64,000 nucleotides of DNA from Cephalotrichum gorgonifer (lineage: Eukaryota; Ascomycota; Sordariomycetes; Microascales; Microascaceae). The notes beneath the pieces were generated by a model that saw only the letters and a program-made list of their open reading frames with translations, did not search any database and was not told the origin of the DNA. This document shows, in pieces, positions 31,639-41,533 of this stretch. A program made the translations under genes and the position numbers. Position 1 is the stretch's first letter, and the number at the start of each line of letters is the position of its first letter. The DNA is taken from contig ONZQ02000007.1 of NCBI GenBank assembly GCA_900312665.1, positions 1,556,308 to 1,620,307 on the forward strand, read 5' to 3'.

Positions 31639-34600
31639 ATGTCGTCTTTAGATTCATCGGGGCCCCCGGCAAAAAAAGCAGAGACTGTCCGGAGAGTATG
31701 GCACCGATCCTGAGCGCCCAAGTGCTTCTAGCCCTCCCACCAGCACCCCGGTACCCGAACGATTCTTCCAAGACCCAATCCAACCAAGTTTCCCCGCGAA
31801 ACTAGAGCCTTCCCTCGACTCTAGGTCTTCCCCTCTCCCTGCCAGTTCCCGCCTCTCGACTCCCCGTAACCATGCCCCCGGGTTCGCGACGAGTGCGTCG
31901 ACTCCCAAATCGGAGCCACCGATGACCCCACACGAGTCTTCCTCTGTCGCCTTCGATGAGGAATTATTCGAGAGCATTATCGGACACAAGGTCGACCCCG
32001 AAATCAAGCGTATAATATGGAATAATTGTCACGGAAACCTGGAGCGTGCCGTCAATATGTACCTTGACGAGACGTGGAAGCAGATGGAGAAGATTGGCCC
32101 TCGAAATGTTAGTACTGCGAAAGGAGTGTCCTCGATAAAACGGGCACTGGAAGCGAACCCCGAGATTGAACCTCTACCGCGGAGGACCAAACTGCAGCCG
32201 AGATATATCGGATCTCTAGGTGTCGAGGGATGGGCGACCAAGAGCGGCCACGGTTTACTAAAGTACGGAGACGCCCTAAATATTGAGCGACAAAAGATAC
32301 AGGCCCCCCAGGCTACGGGGAAGGGGAAAACGAAACTCGGAATGCCAGTGGTCACCCCGCGGATGACGGCCGCCGCCGCGAGACGAGTCGACGTCCTTGT
32401 GCGATTCACCGACATGGCGGGCTCGGAAATCGGCAGGTTGTCAAAGGAGACGGCAAACTGGGTTTCGACACTCATCGATCAGAAAATATGCCGCTTTGAG
32501 GGGACGTGCGTGTACGCGCCGGAACGTCTGAGGACTAGCGATACGGTGTTTCTCCAGCTCAGAGTCTACCTGTTGCCTTCTGCTTTTCAGGCGCAGGTGT
32601 TGCAGCCCAAAGACGACATCGTAGTTGGTTTCAGGGAAGAGGATGAGACGTCTCAGGAAAAGGAGCTCCGTCTTCGTCAAGTGGCGCTCGTGAGGCTCTT
32701 CCAGGAGATCAACTTGCTTCCCACTACCCTTAGCTCTGCAGAGGCCCGGGAGCAGCGACAAGGACTACTCGAAGCGGCGGAGCTGGATGAGAAGCAGACA
32801 AAAGAGCCCCCGAAAACCAACGGAAGGTTCGTCTTTGCCCTCGGACATCGGATACTTGCTTTCGGTACTAACTCTTGCTAGCAATGGTACCCCATCGTCA
32901 CCACCCGAGGAGACGGAAGATGGCCAGGAGCTCGAGCAGGATCAGCTAGACGCCCTCTATCGCAAAGCTCAGTCGTTCGACTTTAGCACGCCGCAGGCGG
33001 ACCCCGCAGACACCTTTGCTCTAAATCTCCGCGCCTATCAGAAGCAAGCGCTACACTGGATGCTAACCAAGGAGAAGGGCGAGAAGGGTAACCGGGAACC
33101 TTCGCTACATCCGCTATGGGAAGAGTACACGTTCCCGTTAAAAGACGCAGACGACAAGGACCTACCTACTTTCGAGGGTCAAGAGAAGTTCTATATGAAC
33201 CCCTATTCCGGCGAAATGACGGTAGTCTTCCCGGCTCAGGAGCAGCACTGCCTGGGGGGGATCCTGGCGGACGAGATGGGGCTCGGCAAAACTATACAGA
33301 TGCTGGCCCTGATCCACTCCCATAAGCCAAACGAAAGGATACGGCCGAAGACGGGCATATCGTCGATCCAACAGCTACGCAGCCACGGGCTCGGCAGTTC
33401 TGAGGTGCTTCGGGCGCCCCACACAACCCTTGTCATCGCGCCGATGTCTCTCCTGGCGCAGTGGCAGAGCGAGGCCGAGAAGGCGTCGAAGGAGGGGACG
33501 ATCAAGACGATGGTCTACTACGGGAGCGAGAAGAACTGCAACTTGCAGGCCATGTGCTGCGAAGATAGCTCGGCGTCGGCCCCCGATGTGGTTATCACCA
33601 GTTACGGCATGGTGTTGTCGGAGTATACTCAGCTCCTAGCCAAGAAGGGCGATAGGTCCAACTACACTGGCCTCTTCTCGCTCAACTTCCTCCGCATCAT
33701 CCTCGACGAGGCGCATACCATCAAGAACCGGAGGTCTAAGACTTCCAAGGCGTGCTACTCGCTTGCCGCCGACCACCGGTGGGTCCTCACGGGGACTCCT
33801 ATCGTCAATCGACTCGAGGACCTGTTCAGCCTCGTCCGGTTCCTGGGCGTGGAGCCGTGGAATAATTTCTCGTTCTGGAGAACGTTTATCACTGTGCCCT
33901 TCGAGTCTAAGAACTTTGTTCGAGCACTGGACGTCGTTCAGACGGTGTTGGAGCCGCTCGTCATGCGGAGAACGAAGGACATGAAGACGCCGGATGGCAA
34001 ACCGTAGGTATCCCCTCGCGGCGTGATTTCCTTCCCAAAGCTAACAGGCCTTAGACTTGTACCACTACCGCAGAAGACCATCGAGATAGTCCCGGTGGAG
34101 CTCTCCGAGACGGAGAGGGCGATATACAATCACGTCTTCTCGAGGGCCAAGAGCACCTTTGACGACAACATGGCATCGGGAACAGTGATGAAGGCCTACG
34201 CCAGCCTCTTTACACTGCTTATTCGCCTCAGGCAGATATGCTGCCACCCCGTCCTAGTGCGAAACCGCGATATCCTGGCTGACGAGGAGGAGGCGGCGGC
34301 CAGCTTAGCGGCGGCCGACGCATCAGCCGGAATAGCGGACGACATGGATTTAGACGTCCTAATTCAGAAGTTCGCCGCCGACACGGAGGAGCAGGCGCGG
34401 CCGGGCGTGACGTACGGCGCGCACGTTCTTGACCAGATCCGGAGCGAGGCGAGCAACGAGTGCCCCATCTGTACCGAGGAGCCCATGATCGAGCAGACGG
34501 TGACGGGGTGCTGGCACTCTGCGTGCAAGAAGTGTCTCCTTGACTACATGAAGCACGAGATGTCGAACAACAAGATCCCGCGGTGCGTGCACTGTCGGGA

Positions 34601-35333
34601 GATCATCACGGCGCGGGACCTGTTCGAGGTCATCCGGCACGACGACGAGGTCGTTGATTCCCCCATCCCGGGGGCGCAGAGGGCGAGGATCAGCCTGCAG
34701 AGGGTGGGGAGCGGGGACTCGTCCTCGAAGGTGATGACGCTGATGCGGCACCTCCGCGAGCTTAGGAGGGAGCACCCCCGGATGAAGTCCGTCGTCTTCA
34801 GCCAGTTCACCTCGTTCCTGTCGCTGCTGGAGCCGGCGCTCAAGAAGGCGAACGTGAGGTTCCTGAGGCTGGACGGCTCGATGTCGCAGAGGGCTAGGGC
34901 GGCGGTGCTGGCGGAGTTCGACAAGGAGAGCATCGGGTTCACAGTTTTGCTGATCAGCCTGAAGGCCGGGGGCGTGGGGCTGAACCTGACGTCCGCGCAG
35001 AGGGTGTACATGATGGACCCGTGGTGGAGCTTCGCGGTCGAGGCGCAGGCAATCGACCGCGTGCACAGGATGGGGCAGGAGAGGGAGGTGAAGGTTTGCA
35101 GGTTTATCGTGAAGGATAGCGTCGAGGAGAGGATGTTGAAGGTGCAGGAGAGGAAGAAGTTTATGTGAGTCTTGTCCGAAGGCCCTTGCTCTACCGGGGA
35201 GGGCTGCCCCTTTTGAGATTCGCATGGTTTACTAAGTTTTTTTTTTCTTGGCAGTGCCTCCTCGTTGGGCATGATGAGCGACGAGGAGAAGAGGCTCCAG
35301 AGGATCGAGGACATCAAGGAGCTCCTAAGCTGA
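31639..35333 (+). CDS. rad5: DNA repair protein Rad5 (HIRAN, SNF2 ATPase, RING), N-terminus frameshifted
   Basis: Exons: 31639..32826, 32882..34003, 34055..35164, 35255..35333. Known role: a nuclear DNA-dependent ATPase and ubiquitin ligase that polyubiquitinates PCNA with Ubc13-Mms2 and drives fork reversal in error-free damage tolerance. The order is: N-terminal helical motif (FDEELFESIIGHK, NLERAVNMYLDETW), HIRAN domain (VDVLVRFTDMAGSEIGRL), SNF2 N-lobe with Walker A (ILADEMGLGKTIQM) and DEAH (ILDEAHTIKNRRSK), RING (CPICTEEP, CWHSACKKC, CVHC), then helicase C-lobe (SVVFSQFTSF, LLISLKAGGVGLNLTSA, QAIDRVHRMGQ). The ATG at 31639 begins the expected MSSLDSSGPPAKK, but an A7 run at 31671-31677 shifts the frame. 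With six As the protein is 1165 residues. As printed, the first in-frame ATG after the shift is 31922 (1071 residues). The introns of 55, 51 and 90 nt are clear. Confidence 0.93.
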
Positions 35334-36029
35334 TTTTTGAGGGACCTCTATCGTATTCCTGCGTGTACAGATTTATAGATACATTGCATTCGTCTTCGAC
35401 ACTTATGAGGTGCGTGCGGCATCAGATAGACTCGGGCAGCATTATACACAAGGCGCATTGAATGGTTATGTTGTTTCTTCTCTCCGTCTTCTTCAGGTGG
35501 AAGTATGATAGCATGGAAGTATAAGGTGAATCTGAGATGCTTTTAGACACACATCTGGCTCACCTTTTTTTTTCTCTCCATCGAACTGTGGAGGGTAGTT
35601 GACGGCTGGAAAGTGAATGGTAAGATGGGATAGTTCAGCCACGGGCTTCTCCCATTCACTTTTTTTTGTTCCTCCTATCCAGGGAAGGAGCGGGAAGGGG
35701 AGTCCCCGGTGGGCAGGTGCATGTATGGAATGGGATTCGCTTTCCTCTCAGATTGAAACATCCACACTCGCTTATTCGGGGATGGAATCGTGAATGATGG
35801 GATATACAATTATATCCACATCCACAGCTATAAAATGGCCCCTTCTCCTCCTCGCTATTCTTCTTTCGTTCTATCTTTTGCCAGGTCGCCCCTATCCTTG
35901 ACCCGAATATACTTTCCAAGGAGGCATCTTGACTAACTCTCAGTCTCCCTTGAGAACCAATTGGACAGAGGTCTACGCAAACGAGCCACTACTAGTTCGT
36001 TACAATACAATTGCAGGCTAGGATACACC
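35334..36029. other. Intergenic region between RAD5 and the 36030 gene
   Basis: RAD5 3' flank and the promoter of the next gene. A TATA box (TATAAAA) is at 35829. A possible 5'-leader intron ends at TTGCAG near 36016. Confidence 0.45.
35829..35835 (+). promoter_or_regulatory. TATA box upstream of the 36030 gene
   Basis: TATAAAA lies about 200 bases before the ATG at 36030. The neighbouring sequence is pyrimidine-rich downstream, as expected around a fungal start site. Confidence 0.45.
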
Positions 36030-37313
36030 ATGGATGAATCGCAGATTCCTCCCAGGGGTCCGCATCATAGCCCCCGGACCCCGGGGAACGGCCCCCAGGA
36101 GTCGTCGTATCGACCTTGCATTCTGGACAGCGACCCAGTGTTCTGGATGTACGATCCGCAGACCACCTCGGCCTACAGTCCGAACACAGCCCTCTACGAA
36201 CCATCGTCTCCGTTGTACAAGCCCCAGCCTTCGTCTCGCCAGTCTCCACAAGACAGCTTGGGGACCATTCTGAACGAACCCTCGTCTTCGCCATACGGAT
36301 CCCTATCTTTGCCGTTCAACCCCCAGTCTTCGCCGCGCCAGTCTTCGCTGCACAGCCCGCAGATCTCGCTGCACAGCCTCCGCAGCGAGGAGCGCCGCTC
36401 CACCAGGGAGGTTGTCTCCGCGGTGATGGAGTCCCTCGAAGACGACGCCGAGGACGTCTACCGAGCCATCTGCACGGCGGACGAGGTATCCTCGGGGTCC
36501 GAGACGGCGCGGAGGGAGTCCCAGGGGCGCGATACCGAGCACGTGGGTGGGCGGGAGCGGGATGGAAGTGCTGGGATTTTCGTCGGGAGTGTATCTGGAT
36601 TTGAGAGTCAGAGCAGCTACATTAGTGATAGTGATGACGAGATGGAGGGAGCTCCGGAGGGACAGAACTTAGGCATTCGAGGTCCACTCCAGCAGGATCG
36701 GGCCCGTCCGGGGTATCCGGACCAGAGAAAACAGGTACGGGAACAGCGATGGGGACAGGTTCCTGACCTGGGACGGATTCCTGGTCAGGGTCAGCTCCCA
36801 ATTCAGGGACATCCAGGGATCCAACAGCAGTTCCAACAGCAGATCCAGGGCTACAGACAGCTACTCGGGCCGCTTCCGGCCAACGGGGGAGATTGTGCTT
36901 TTCCCGTAAGTAGGTGGGCGGGCGCAATTGCAATTGCGAGGATGGTTCTTTTTTGGGGGGTTGGGAGTTGGCTGGGGAATGCACCGTGCCATTGCGCCTT
37001 ACTTGCAGCGTATCTTGTTAATTCACCTCTTTTCCTTGCATTTCATTTCTTCCTTGCTCAGGGGCTTCTCCTCGTCTTATCATTTCTTCTTATTTTCGGT
37101 GTGCCCTGGGAAAAGCGGGTAGTAGGCACCGTAGTAGATGCCGGGGGCTTTCGAGCAGGTAGGGACGAGGATGATACTGCCTCTCTCATCCTTGGATCTG
37201 ATTACTCGTACGGGACGGAAATGGAGTTAGCTTCGGGAGCAGCGAAGGTAAACATGGAAACAGAAAGAAACACACAGTTGCAATATTTTATATTGGTTTT
37301 GTCTGATGGGTGA
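36030..37313 (+). CDS. Unknown Ser/Pro/Gln-rich protein, possibly with C-terminal membrane segment
   Basis: The ATG at 36030 (context caccATGg) opens a frame of 427 residues to 37313. The first ~130 residues are Ser/Pro/Tyr-rich with short repeating patterns of the type PSSPLYKPQPSSRQSP. A helical acidic segment (STREVVSAVMESLEDDAEDVYRAI, about 130-153) follows, then a Gln/Gly/Pro-rich repeat-like region. After CAFP at residue 293 a strong donor (GTAAGT at 36907) begins a possible 156-nt intron that would keep the frame and end at CTCAG (37062). Without splicing, the hydrophobic stretches in that region would be translated. Either way a hydrophobic GLLLVLSFLLIFGVPW remains. No family is recognised, and the 3' half is uncertain. 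Confidence 0.5.
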   Translation: MDESQIPPRGPHHSPRTPGNGPQESSYRPCILDSDPVFWMYDPQTTSAYSPNTALYEPSSPLYKPQPSSRQSPQDSLGTILNEPSSSPYGSLSLPFNPQSSPRQSSLHSPQISLHSLRSEERRSTREVVSAVMESLEDDAEDVYRAICTADEVSSGSETARRESQGRDTEHVGGRERDGSAGIFVGSVSGFESQSSYISDSDDEMEGAPEGQNLGIRGPLQQDRARPGYPDQRKQVREQRWGQVPDLGRIPGQGQLPIQGHPGIQQQFQQQIQGYRQLLGPLPANGGDCAFPVSRWAGAIAIARMVLFWGVGSWLGNAPCHCALLAAYLVNSPLFLAFHFFLAQGLLLVLSFLLIFGVPWEKRVVGTVVDAGGFRAGRDEDDTASLILGSDYSYGTEMELASGAAKVNMETERNTQLQYFILVLSDG

Positions 37314-37604
37314 TACTGTGCATTCATTGACCGTGCCTTCCCTGACTGTGCTATCTACTTACCTGTGGCACCTTCCCCTCTGTCTCTCCCTCCCTCCCCC
37401 TTCCTCAATCGTCCTTCACCTCATGTATGCTAGACTTGTGAAAGTTTCAGATCGTGAACTTCTCCTAGCCCACATCCATCTCCTCCCCTCCACCGCCATC
37501 GTCGCTACTACTCACCTTGTTTCTAGTGTTTCATCCCTCTCCGAGTTTACATTCGCTACAACCTCCGACCTTCCAGCGAACCCCAGTTGGCTTTTATATC
37601 CACT
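37314..37604. other. Intergenic region
   Basis: A pyrimidine-rich stretch that probably serves as promoter and leader of the 37605 gene. I see no motif. Confidence 0.4.
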
Positions 37605-38078
37605 ATGACATCCGAATCCGCCCCCGCTGCTCCCTCACAGCCACCTCCGCTTCAAGCCTCAAGCGATTCTCCCCAGCGAATCCCAAGAGCCGTCATACTC
37701 TGCCGCCGCGCCTACTCCACCGCCGAACGGGCCCTGCACAGCTGCCCCTATCACGGGATCCGATACATGGCAAAGGTCCTCTGGACCGTCAGGCAGCTTC
37801 CCCTGGAGAAGTACGGCGAGTGGAAGCGCGAGAGGAGGAGGCTCTCCCGAGTGGAGCTCATGGAGTTCAGGTTCTTCATAAAGCTCTGGAACTTCCTGTA
37901 CGAGATGGATTTGAATCCTTACGAGCCCGAGTCGGATGCGAGGGAGGTGATTTATTGGGAGGTGCTTGATGAATTTGAGCGGCGGTGTCAGTGTGGATTC
38001 ACGAGGAGTGACTTTCGGAAGGATAGCGCGAGCGGGAAGAGAAATGATGCCGGCCCTGAGGGTTCAGAACTGATGTGA
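37605..38078 (+). CDS. Unknown 157-aa protein, probable paralogue of the 38595 gene
   Basis: The start is the ATG at 37605 (ctATGaca); the frame extends upstream only through non-ATG codons. After a Pro/Ser/Ala-rich N-terminus the protein is helical and strongly charged: RAVILCRRAYSTAERAL, GIRYMAKVLWTVRQLPLEKY, then RRLSRVELMEFRFFIKLWNF, and an acidic end. No signal peptide or catalytic motif is visible. The central LPLxKY...L...FR pattern recurs in the next gene on the same strand, which suggests an old tandem duplication. Function unknown. Confidence 0.6.
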   Translation: MTSESAPAAPSQPPPLQASSDSPQRIPRAVILCRRAYSTAERALHSCPYHGIRYMAKVLWTVRQLPLEKYGEWKRERRRLSRVELMEFRFFIKLWNFLYEMDLNPYEPESDAREVIYWEVLDEFERRCQCGFTRSDFRKDSASGKRNDAGPEGSELM

Positions 38079-38594
38079 GAGCCTTGGTATGCATAGGAGG
38101 ATGAGGGGGGTGAGGAGGGGGGGGAGGAGGAGGGAGGTTCTTCACGAGTTCGATCAGGGGGTGTGCATTAGATTTCCTAATAGAGTCCTCGGGCTTCGAA
38201 GGTGGTTCGAGGGACGTATGAGTTATCATAACTTTGGTTTGGTTTGGTTTAGAAAGGAGATCAATAAACATATGTAGCTAGAGTTTTTGATGCCTGCGTC
38301 AGTTTAATCTACGAGTAAGGTTTCTTCATGTTGTCTCTGTGGGTATGCAACAAGGCCCATTTGATACCGGCACTAGGTCCTCTACCGCGCATCTTCCCTG
38401 TGGATAGCTCCCACCTGCTCTCTTCTTTTTGAAGGTTTGTTCTATATCCTTCCGATATCTATTCTGCGAGCTGGACCTCCTCATACACACACACCTTTTG
38501 CCATTCTACTCTCGGCATCTACCTCGCTTTAAGGAAACACATCCGACCCCCCAACACCCGAACCACTTGATCAAAGCCGGTGCCCTTCTTGAAC
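38079..38594. other. Intergenic region
   Basis: It separates the two probable paralogues. TACGAGTA lies at 38310-38317. No gene is seen. Confidence 0.4.
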
Positions 38595-39152
38595 ATGGCA
38601 TCCCACACGGCTGCACCCACCGAAGAAGTTCCTCTCTCCGAGGTCTCCAGAGCACGACGTCGCCGCTTCGCCACCCGCGCCCGAGCATTCATCCACTCCG
38701 AGCACGCGACCGCCGACCTCCGAGACCAGCGTCTGGCCCTCGACACGATCCAGATCATCAACGTCATAACCATCCGCTTCATCGAGCACACCCTGCCGCG
38801 CCCCGGCCGCCCCTACCGGATCCGCTACATATGCGCCGCGTGCAGGCGCCGGAGTTTTCTCATCCGCCTCATCTTCACGCTGCCCCTCAGGAAGTACGCG
38901 AACCGGCTGAGCGGTGGGTCCGAGGGGCTCACGGACAAGCAGAGGCAGAAGCTTCGGTTGTTTAGGATGCTGGCTGATGAAGTCAGGGAGATCACGGGGT
39001 CGATGAGTGGGGATGATGAGGAGGTTCTGCTTGAGTATTGTGAGGTGGTCGTGGCGAGGTCGGAGAAGATGGTGGAGGGGGCGAGAGAAAGGAAAGGGGG
39101 GGGGGGGTTTGTGGACTTGGTGGAGGGCGGGAAGGGCAGGCGGCGCGGGTGA
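38595..39152 (+). CDS. Unknown 185-aa protein, probable paralogue of the 37605 gene
   Basis: The ATG at 38595 (gaacATGgca) is the first true start in the frame. The protein has a basic N-terminal part (SRARRRRFATRARAF), a central region with IRYICAACRRRSFLIRLIF, then FTLPLRKYANRLSGG, and a helical segment ending LLEYCEVVVARSEKM, with a Gly/Arg-rich tail. The spacing of IRY, LPLxKY, Leu-rich and FR elements resembles the gene 0.5 kb upstream. Two cysteines (CAAC) could bind metal but do not make a recognisable zinc finger. Function unknown. Confidence 0.6.
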   Translation: MASHTAAPTEEVPLSEVSRARRRRFATRARAFIHSEHATADLRDQRLALDTIQIINVITIRFIEHTLPRPGRPYRIRYICAACRRRSFLIRLIFTLPLRKYANRLSGGSEGLTDKQRQKLRLFRMLADEVREITGSMSGDDEEVLLEYCEVVVARSEKMVEGARERKGGGGFVDLVEGGKGRRRG

Positions 39153-39931
39153 GGGTTGAGGGGGGCAGGAAGAATGATCTAGATGTGGTTTGAGGCACTG
39201 TTTTGATTGTTCTTGTGGGAATATAGAGATAGGGCTGACATTAGTAAGAATAAAACTTGTTTGTTTTCCCATATGTTCTCGACTTGGGAGGACATGTCAA
39301 AATCTAATAATGTGGTGCCACATGCTTTAGACTTCAACGGGGTTGGGGGTTACACGAGTCGCTTCTGGGACCTCCCACGCGCCAGGTCCGCGGTTTCCAG
39401 GAGGTGACCGTGAGAAGAGTTGAGGCTTATTCGGTAGGAGCTGGAGGCTTGGGTACGCTGCTTCCTCTTGGATCGTGAGAGCGGGTTGAATGGCAACGCT
39501 GGCAATCGTACTCTAGACGGTTAGGAAAGAAGGGAAAGGGGGGAAAGGGGGGAGGTTACAGTTTGCACTTGCTACGGGGTATACAAGGGAGTCAGGATGA
39601 TGAAGGGTGGAGATGGAAAACATCTTGATAGCTGCCCCGATGGGGGCTCTGCGTTGGTTTTTTTGATGATTTTCCCTAGGGTTCTTTCCTGTTTGCGTGG
39701 TGAAATCGAAGGGGCAAAGAATGCAAACTGGAATCTTGACTCACTCACCAACTTCTAGGGTAGATAAAATGATTATTACCATTAACAACGTTAATACCGG
39801 CGATTTGACAAGTGATGTTGCCCAGCGCCGTAATCCCCCCTCGTCCATCCTTTGGTACCAGACAGGCCCCTTCTCTCATCTTTAGATACGGTAACCGGCC
39901 GCCGAGACGTTCAAAAGACGAAAAAAAAGAA
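39153..39931. other. Intergenic region
   Basis: A 0.8 kb region with G-rich patches near 39530-39560. I see no gene or clear element. Confidence 0.4.
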
Positions 39932-40498
39932 ATGCCCACGATCAACAACTGGGACCGACGTGGATCGTCCCCGACCCCAGCGCCCATCCTCCTCCCCCGC
40001 TCCCCATCATCGACCTCCCCCGGGCTGATCGCGACCATAACTCTCATCCTCCTCCTCATCCCCCTCCTCATCCTCTTCGTCTGCCTCTGGAAGAAAAAGG
40101 GGAAGCCGAAGGGCCCCCACCACCATCACGGCCGGCGCCACGGACACTACCACGGTCACCCGCGCCACGGTAGGAGGAGGTGTCATGTTAGGGCCCATAG
40201 ATGTATGCATAGGCGGCGGCGTAGGGAGAGGAGGGATAGGACGGCGGAGGAAGGGGGCGGCGAGGTGCCGCCTATGGGAGTGGGGATGGAGGGTGCGGAT
40301 GGGATGCCGCCTTTAGGTATGGGGATGGATATGGCAGGGGAGAATGGGATGGGGATGCCGCCGCCGATTATTGACGGGGCGATGGGGATGGAGGGGGGAG
40401 TGGGAGGGATGGGGGGCATGATGCTTGACGGGCTGGTGCCACCGGGGGGTAGGTATAGGGGTAGGAGGAGGCGGAGTGGGCATTGCTTCAGGAGGTAG
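39932..40498 (+). CDS. Small single-pass membrane protein with His-rich and Met/Gly-rich tail (188 aa)
   Basis: The ATG at 39932 (gaaATGccc) follows an A-rich leader. A longer frame begins at a non-canonical codon at 39812 and its extra part lacks coding character. A short Pro/Ser-rich N-terminus leads to one strongly hydrophobic segment (residues 31-53, LIATITLILLLIPLLILFVC). A basic KKKGKPK stop-transfer stretch follows. Residues 63-93 contain twelve histidines and several arginines. Residues 115-164 contain thirteen methionines among glycines. The basic flank after the membrane segment suggests that the tail is cytosolic. Such composition can bind Cu, Ni or Zn ions, but no family is recognised. 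Confidence 0.6.
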   Translation: MPTINNWDRRGSSPTPAPILLPRSPSSTSPGLIATITLILLLIPLLILFVCLWKKKGKPKGPHHHHGRRHGHYHGHPRHGRRRCHVRAHRCMHRRRRRERRDRTAEEGGGEVPPMGVGMEGADGMPPLGMGMDMAGENGMGMPPPIIDGAMGMEGGVGGMGGMMLDGLVPPGGRYRGRRRRSGHCFRR

Positions 40499-41125
40499 AT
40501 GGGTCTTTGCTCCCTTTTTGGTGGTATTTGGTGAGATGGGCTGAGGAGATAGGAGGATAAGATAATAACGGGGGGAGATATTATTAGCCTTTATCACGGA
40601 GTGTCGCGGAGAGAAGTATGAAGATAAGGGAAGAGGAAAGGTTGAACCCAGAAACTTCGCTCATCACCGTTGCGTCGTCGAATTTGTCAACCAAAAAAGG
40701 CATGCTGTCGGTCATAAACCCATAGTGATGAAATAGATCCGAAAGAAACTATAACGCCCCCCCTTCCCTTCCCCCCCTTTCAGTTCCATGAAAAAATAAG
40801 ACCCGTGAAACCCGTGCGAACCGAGAACCAGAGATGAGACTGACTGTGAAGTCCAAAATACTACCATCCATCCATCCCACCTACCCGCCATCATGAAGTA
40901 CCAATATAAAGAGAAGAGATAAAAAAAAGACAACAAAAGGAAAGAAATATACAGCAGAAGATTAGCCACGGAGAAACGGAAAGAAATCCAACGCCTGGGG
41001 GGTATCCCCATACCTCATACCCCATATACTCATTAGCTTACAGTACACGATCTTCCCTCTTTACCTGAGTCCCAGGTATTCACTCCTGACGCTTTCTTTC
41101 ATGCCCCAAGCTTCCGTCGGCTCAA
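40499..41125. other. Convergent intergenic region
   Basis: It lies between the ends of two small membrane-protein genes. It is AT-richer with A-rich patches near 40915-40950. No gene is seen. Confidence 0.4.
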
Positions 41126-41533
41126 TCAATCCGCGGGAGGATCACCAGGCGGCGAAGATGGCGGAGGCGGCGGCGGCGGGGGCTCCTCCCCCGAAGCGCT
41201 CCTCCCGCTCTTGCTACTCTTGCTGCTCTTGCTGCTCCCCGTCGACGTCCTTCGCTTCCCGGAGTGGCGATGTCTCCTCCTGGGGCTGAAACGGATGGAG
41301 CCGCGGTAGCGGTACATGAAGTAGCCGGTGCCGGTGATGAAGGCCGTCAGGACGATTGCGACGATGATGCCGATTGTTACGTTCATGTTGTGGGAGGCGT
41401 CGCCGCGCCTCTTGAGACCGGCGGAGGAGGGTGGCGCCATGAAGGCTGCGAGGTGGCCGAGGACGGATTTCAGGAAGTAGGGGGTGCCTGGTGAGGGCGG
41501 CTCCGCAAGGGAGGTTCCCAGAGGGATGTACAT
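41126..41533 (-). CDS. Small single-pass membrane protein with basic, Ser/Lys and polyproline tail (135 aa)
   Basis: The longest ATG-started form begins at 41533. An ATG at 41440 (cttcATGgcg, giving MAPPSSAG) is an equally plausible start, with 104 residues. A single membrane segment (about residues 51-74 of the long form, NVTIGIIVAIVLTAFITGTGYF) is followed by MYRYRGSIRF, an Arg/His/Lys-rich patch, a Ser-Lys repeat (SSKSSKSSKSG) and an octaproline run. This is a type I/III-like topology with a basic cytosolic tail. The layout parallels the facing gene at 39932, although the sequences are not clearly related. Function unknown. Confidence 0.55.
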   Translation of the reverse strand: MYIPLGTSLAEPPSPGTPYFLKSVLGHLAAFMAPPSSAGLKRRGDASHNMNVTIGIIVAIVLTAFITGTGYFMYRYRGSIRFSPRRRHRHSGKRRTSTGSSKSSKSSKSGRSASGEEPPPPPPPPSSPPGDPPAD

